Shown piece after piece: positions 60,361 through 64,000 of a DNA stretch of 64,000 bases. The notes below the pieces were generated by a model, which was not told where the DNA came from, made no database searches, and worked only from the letters and a program-made list of their open reading frames with translations. Both the position numbers and the translations under genes were made by a program. The DNA is taken from positions 4,376,128 to 4,440,127 of the forward strand of contig JAQFVV010006273.1 in NCBI GenBank assembly GCA_028023455.1, in the 5' to 3' direction. Source of the stretch: Epiperipatus broadwayi (Eukaryota; Onychophora; Udeonychophora; Euonychophora; Peripatidae). The first letter of the stretch is position 1. Every line of letters starts with the position of its first letter.

Positions 60361-60980
60361 TTACCTGGTTTATTTATTTTTTTAAATATTTTTAAATCAA
60401 ATGAAGTGTTTGACTACCACAAAACCCAAAGTTCTCTCTACTTTCCACCTGCCTATAAATAACCCCAGCAATAAATTTATTTATCTCTCTGGCCACTTTT
60501 TTCTCTCTCCTTTTTAATTACATTATATTTTTTTAATTATTATTAATTATTTTATCAATATCATAATTTGTTTATCTCGGTCTATTTCTCTTTTCATACT
60601 GCTCACTATTTTAATTTTTATAACTATGCAATTTAGCATTTATTTTGAACTTTACTTTTGACATTTTTTTTTTTCAATTTTCAATTTTAATTATGACTTT
60701 AATATTTTAATTTTGAATATGCTGGGTCGATTTATGGCACTTTGACATCCATGTTGGATGGCATTTGAACTGGGTCTACTAAAAGAGAAATTTATTTTTT
60801 GGGGTTTAACTGGGTTTAAACTATTTTATAATAAATTTTAAAAACATGTGAATGGACCAGCTGTTCAAGAAGATGGGAGTATACCACTGATAGCAGAGCC
60901 ATCAACAATAGGTATAAGCAGCATACTTCAGACAACAGGCACACAATCCAGGGCTTGAACTATACCAGGACTAGCTTATA

Positions 60981-60997
60981 CTTTGTTTCAGGGTCCA
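60981..60997 (-). promoter_or_regulatory. Primer-binding site of the old gypsy element
   Basis: TGGACCCTGAAACAAAG on the minus strand, directly abutting the 5' LTR end at 60998. TGG pairs with a tRNA CCA terminus. It differs from the primer site of the giant-LTR element, supporting a separate lineage. Confidence 0.7.
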
Positions 60998-62100
60998 GCA
61001 CATTTATTTAACACATAAAAATATAATTCTATACTACTTTCCTGGAGATACAGTGAGAAGAGAAAAAGTGAAAATAGACAAAATAACAATTAAAGCACAC
61101 ATTAATATTTATTTATGGACACATATATTTAACACACTATAACAATAATAACTTTGACCCAAGAAAAATATAAATGACTTTAGGCTATAGTTATAATAGT
61201 TCATTAATTAAAGTTCATTTAAAATAATGAGTTTATACTGTGATCCCAATATATTTAAAAGTAACTTTACCAAAGTTTTCATGATTATCAGTTTCCAACA
61301 GGTTGACTTCTTGGTCTCCATCAATGGTTTCGGGGCTTGTTTTCCATTATTTGTCATGACAATGAGAAAGACAGAGAGTTTGCAGCAGCATATACTTCAT
61401 CATTTTGGCATTACTTTCCAGTGAGGGTTTAGGCAGGGACAGTTGATTTGTGGAGGATTTTGGGTGCCTAAAACCCAGTGAAACACTTTTAAAGATGGTC
61501 TAGCAAGGCATTTTTGCTAGACCTGCAGTTTCTGCAATGATATTTTTCATAGCAGTACTGAATGGATATATCTATTGTTGGATTTGTGGATCTCTGGAAC
61601 AATGAAGAAGGTAACACACAAAATGAAGACCAGACTGAATTGGATCAAAAAATGAAAGCCAGAATAAAGACAATAGATGGTGATGACTCTATATACTCTT
61701 CTCTTTCATTGTTTTAATATTTTTATTATTATTTTCAATTTTGATCTTAACTGAAATGTTTTGTTTTTAATTAATTTTTATCTTTTCTTAATCTAATTAA
61801 TGTTTACATTTTCCATGAATCTAATTTTTTTCTTAGATTAATCTATGTTGCCGATAAGATAGTTTACAGTTTGTAGTTATTGATTTCAACTTTAATATCG
61901 GCTAGAAATCTTTTAAAGTAATTACATTTGAACAAGTTTTCTTTTACAAACAAATACAAACAAAATTTCTTTAAACTTTCTCTGTTTACTTATGTATTTT
62001 TAAAAAAAAAGAAAAAAAAGTTTAAAATATTTTTTAATTCTAGTTTAGATTTCTCCCCCACCCTGTTCTCTTTTGAAAAAAATATAAACACAATTTAATA

Positions 62101-63530
62101 TATAGGGTATATGAGGACAGACTTTCATATGACCCATTACTCTCCACACTATCTCATAACACTGATACACTTAAACACACACATGTTGAAAAGATAAATA
62201 ATCATCAATATACATACTTCTTGCTAAACCACCAATCATCAGTTGATCCAGATTACCATCTCTACACATATATGCTATAAGTGCTCAGATATATACTAAA
62301 ATAATCAAACCTCATACTTTAATGGACAGGCTTCAATCTACTCCACATTCCAACTCTTCAACCATCCATCCAATTGAAAATCTGATGATGGAAATGCTCA
62401 AAGGCCACCCTGAGACCAAGATTCTTGTCACCCCCATAGTGGCCTAAGGTCAATCTGATCCTTCATGTACAGGACATACTCCTTTTAATACATATACAAG
62501 GGATGGGCAGACATCTCTACTATGTAATAACTGAAACACAGGCTCATTATATACCTGTTTATAAAAGTAATATATAGGATATATAAGCACAGACTTTTAC
62601 ATGACCCACCACTCTCCACACTGTCTCATAACACTTACACTTGAACACACATATGTTGAAAAAATAAATAATCATCAATATACGTATTTCATGTGTATGA
62701 GGTTTGGCTATCTTAATATATATCTGAGCACTTATAGCATATATGTGTAGAGATGCCTAATCTGGACCAACAGATGATTGCTGGTTTAGCATGAAATATG
62801 TATATTGGTGATTATTTATTTTTTCAACATATGTGTGTTCAAGTGTATCAATGTTATGAGATAGTGTGGACAGTGGTGGGTCGGGTGAAAGTCTGTCCTC
62901 ATATACCCTATATTTTACATATATAGACACAGGTATATAATAAGCGTGTGTATTTCAGTTATTACATAGTAGAGATGTCTGCCCATTCCTTGTATATGTA
63001 TTAAATGGATTATGTCCTGTACATGAGGGGTCAGATTGACCTTAGGTCAACATGGGTGTGACAAGAATCTCAGCCTCAGGGTGGCCTTTGAACATTTCCA
63101 TCATCAGATTTTCAATTGGATGACCAGTTGAAGAGTTGGAGTGTGTGAGTAGATTGAAGCCTATCCATTAAAGTATGAGGTTCGGCTATCTTTTTTTTAA
63201 AGTGTCATAGCATCGGCCGGGACATGAACCTGCAACCCGGGCAACTGCCTGCAAGTGCAAAGCAGTCATGCTGACCTCTCGACTAGCAATGCATCTGAGC
63301 ACTTATAGCATATATGTATAGAGAATGGTAATCTGGACCAACTGATGATTGCTGATTTAGCATGAAAAATATTGGTGATTATTTATCTTTTCAACATATG
63401 GGTGTTCAAGTGTATCAATGTTATAAGATAGTGTGGAAAGTGGTGGGTCGTGTGAAAGTCTGTGCTCATATACCCAATATATTACATATATAGACACAGG
63501 TATATAATAAGCCTGTGTATTTCAGTTATT
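62101..63530. mobile_element. Nested foldback-family insertion with ~10-bp target duplication
   Basis: About 1.43 kb composed of family arms: antisense (62110-62560), partial antisense (62570-62695), partial sense (62700-62950) and sense (62950-63530). It is flanked by ACAATTTAAT at 62091-62100 and about 63531-63540, where the uninterrupted partner LTR has one copy (near 55990). This shows transposition of the family, or at least of this composite. No transposase or RT is encoded. Confidence 0.75.
63193..63292 (-). mobile_element. tRNA-derived SINE-like insert (tRNA-Ala-like)
   Basis: The minus strand starts GCATTGC, pairing over six bases with GATGC-type sequence 83 nt later (63210-63292). 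It has an A-box-like TAGTCGAGAGG, an anticodon-loop-like TTTGCAC (anticodon TGC) and a B-box-like GGTTCATGTCC. It ends ~10 bases downstream in an A-rich tail (complement of TTTTTTTTAA at 63191-63200). It lies inside a foldback-family arm whose other copies lack it, so it is an insertion. At 83 nt with poor arms it is unlikely to be a working tRNA gene. Confidence 0.65.
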
Positions 63531-63683
63531 ACAATTTAATTTTATAAAAATTCCATTTTAAAAATCTGAAAACAAAAGAAAACTACTCTAAAACATATAT
63601 ATTTTTTAAATAAATTTTAAATGAAAAACATGTAACATGACTGTATATGTGCGCCTAGAAATATTTTTTTTTCTTGTGTTACA

Positions 63684-64000
63684 ATATATATATTTTAAAA
63701 GTAGTTTTATTACTAGTATTATTTATTCTTTTGATTAGATTGACATATTTGTAACTAATTTTTTCACACAATAACCATTTAAATAGTAATTAGTTGCCTG
63801 GAATCCAATCTCTAGCAGGTCATTTGTAATATAAATATAAATTAAAAGTTTATTTTTAATTCCCCCTCCCTCGTTCTCTTTTGAATAAAATGAAGCACTG
63901 CAAATTTAATTATTAACAGCCATTATTAGAAGTATGATGGGGAATAATGATAAAATCTTTTTTTGGAATAAAATATTATGTAGTAATGAAATAGTTGTTG
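63684..64000. other. AT-rich flank
   Basis: Sequence outside the old gypsy element. Nothing recognised. Confidence 0.4.

Larger units (their letters stand above)
54903..63683 (-). mobile_element. Old gypsy-type LTR retrotransposon, decayed, with nested insertion
   Basis: Direct repeats of ~1.25 kb at 54903-56151 and 60998-63683 (the latter split by a 1.43-kb insert) flank a 4.85-kb interior with broken gag and pol on the minus strand. Without the insert the element is ~7.35 kb. Minus-strand LTRs start TGTAA. The internal primer-binding site and the pol order (protease, RT, RNase H, integrase) identify a gypsy element related to, but distinct from, the giant-LTR family. Many stops and frameshifts show it is ancient and inactive. 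Confidence 0.85.
60998..63683 (-). repeat. 5' LTR of the old gypsy element, split by an insert
   Basis: Two parts, 60998-62100 and 63531-63683, align continuously to 54903-56151. The insert between them is flanked by ACAATTTAAT on both sides. Confidence 0.85.

Noticed and set aside
62376-62400. CTGATGATG motif in foldback-family copies as a hammerhead
   Set aside because: No stem II and no correctly placed GAAA after CTGATGA; unlike the cores at 1.4 and 21.8 kb.
63210-63292. Functional tRNA-Ala gene
   Set aside because: 83 nt, weak D and anticodon arms, A tail and insertion inside a repeat arm point to a SINE-like copy instead.
1-64000. CRISPR arrays, operons, bacterial ribosome-binding sites or phage genes
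   Set aside because: Repeats are long, inverted or microsatellite in type; the coding features present are spliced or retrotransposon-derived, so none of these apply.

Overview
This is a eukaryotic, almost certainly metazoan, stretch of very AT-rich DNA (roughly three quarters A+T by eye). It has long introns, dense retrotransposon debris and many microsatellites. There is no operon structure and no bacterial signal. The lineage cannot be fixed from sequence alone. RTE-type non-LTR fragments, gypsy elements, a tRNA-derived SINE-like insert and hammerhead-like repeat cores all fit an invertebrate animal.

The one host gene I can support is a multi-exon ABC transporter of the ABCC (MRP) family on the minus strand. 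Four exons of its second transmembrane domain lie at 34119-34297, 21250-21387, 21044-21173 and 7348-7630. All have canonical GT-AG boundaries and compatible phases, and the order matches the protein. Two introns exceed 12 kb and are filled with mobile DNA. The exons for nucleotide-binding domain 1 (upstream) and the C-terminal half (downstream) were not found and probably lie outside the window or in parts I could not recognise.

Mobile DNA, left to right: a decayed gypsy gag (1.6-3.5 kb, minus); RTE fragments at 6.6-7.0 kb (+), 7.9-11.4 kb (minus, split by a 0.8-kb repeat block) and 12.2-12.7 kb (+); a solo giant LTR (14.1-19.2 kb); a 4.8-kb non-autonomous LTR element whose interior is mainly a decayed coiled-coil reading frame with ~30-residue repeats (26.6-31.4 kb); a 16.5-kb gypsy element with ~5-kb LTRs (35.8-52.3 kb) and near-complete gag-pol (41.0-46.5 kb); and an old gypsy element (54.9-63.7 kb) whose 5' LTR was later split by a 1.4-kb foldback insertion, itself carrying a tRNA-Ala-like SINE insert. 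All five LTR-type units read on the minus strand, the same as the ABC gene.

The giant-LTR element shows how such a family works and dies. Gag carries a long coiled coil in front of its capsid domain. The gag stop overlaps a G-UUA-AAC slippery heptamer and pol is in the -1 frame. It encodes protease, reverse transcriptase, RNase H and integrase with a GPY/F module. This copy looks dead: one in-frame stop in gag, two homopolymer frameshifts in pol, and apparent loss of the catalytic context in protease (DSR) and of the integrase glutamate (Lys).

Foreground curiosities are two inverted-repeat elements whose loops carry a hammerhead-ribozyme-like core, a dispersed foldback family with five or more loci, and insertion of two giant-LTR copies into TA microsatellites.
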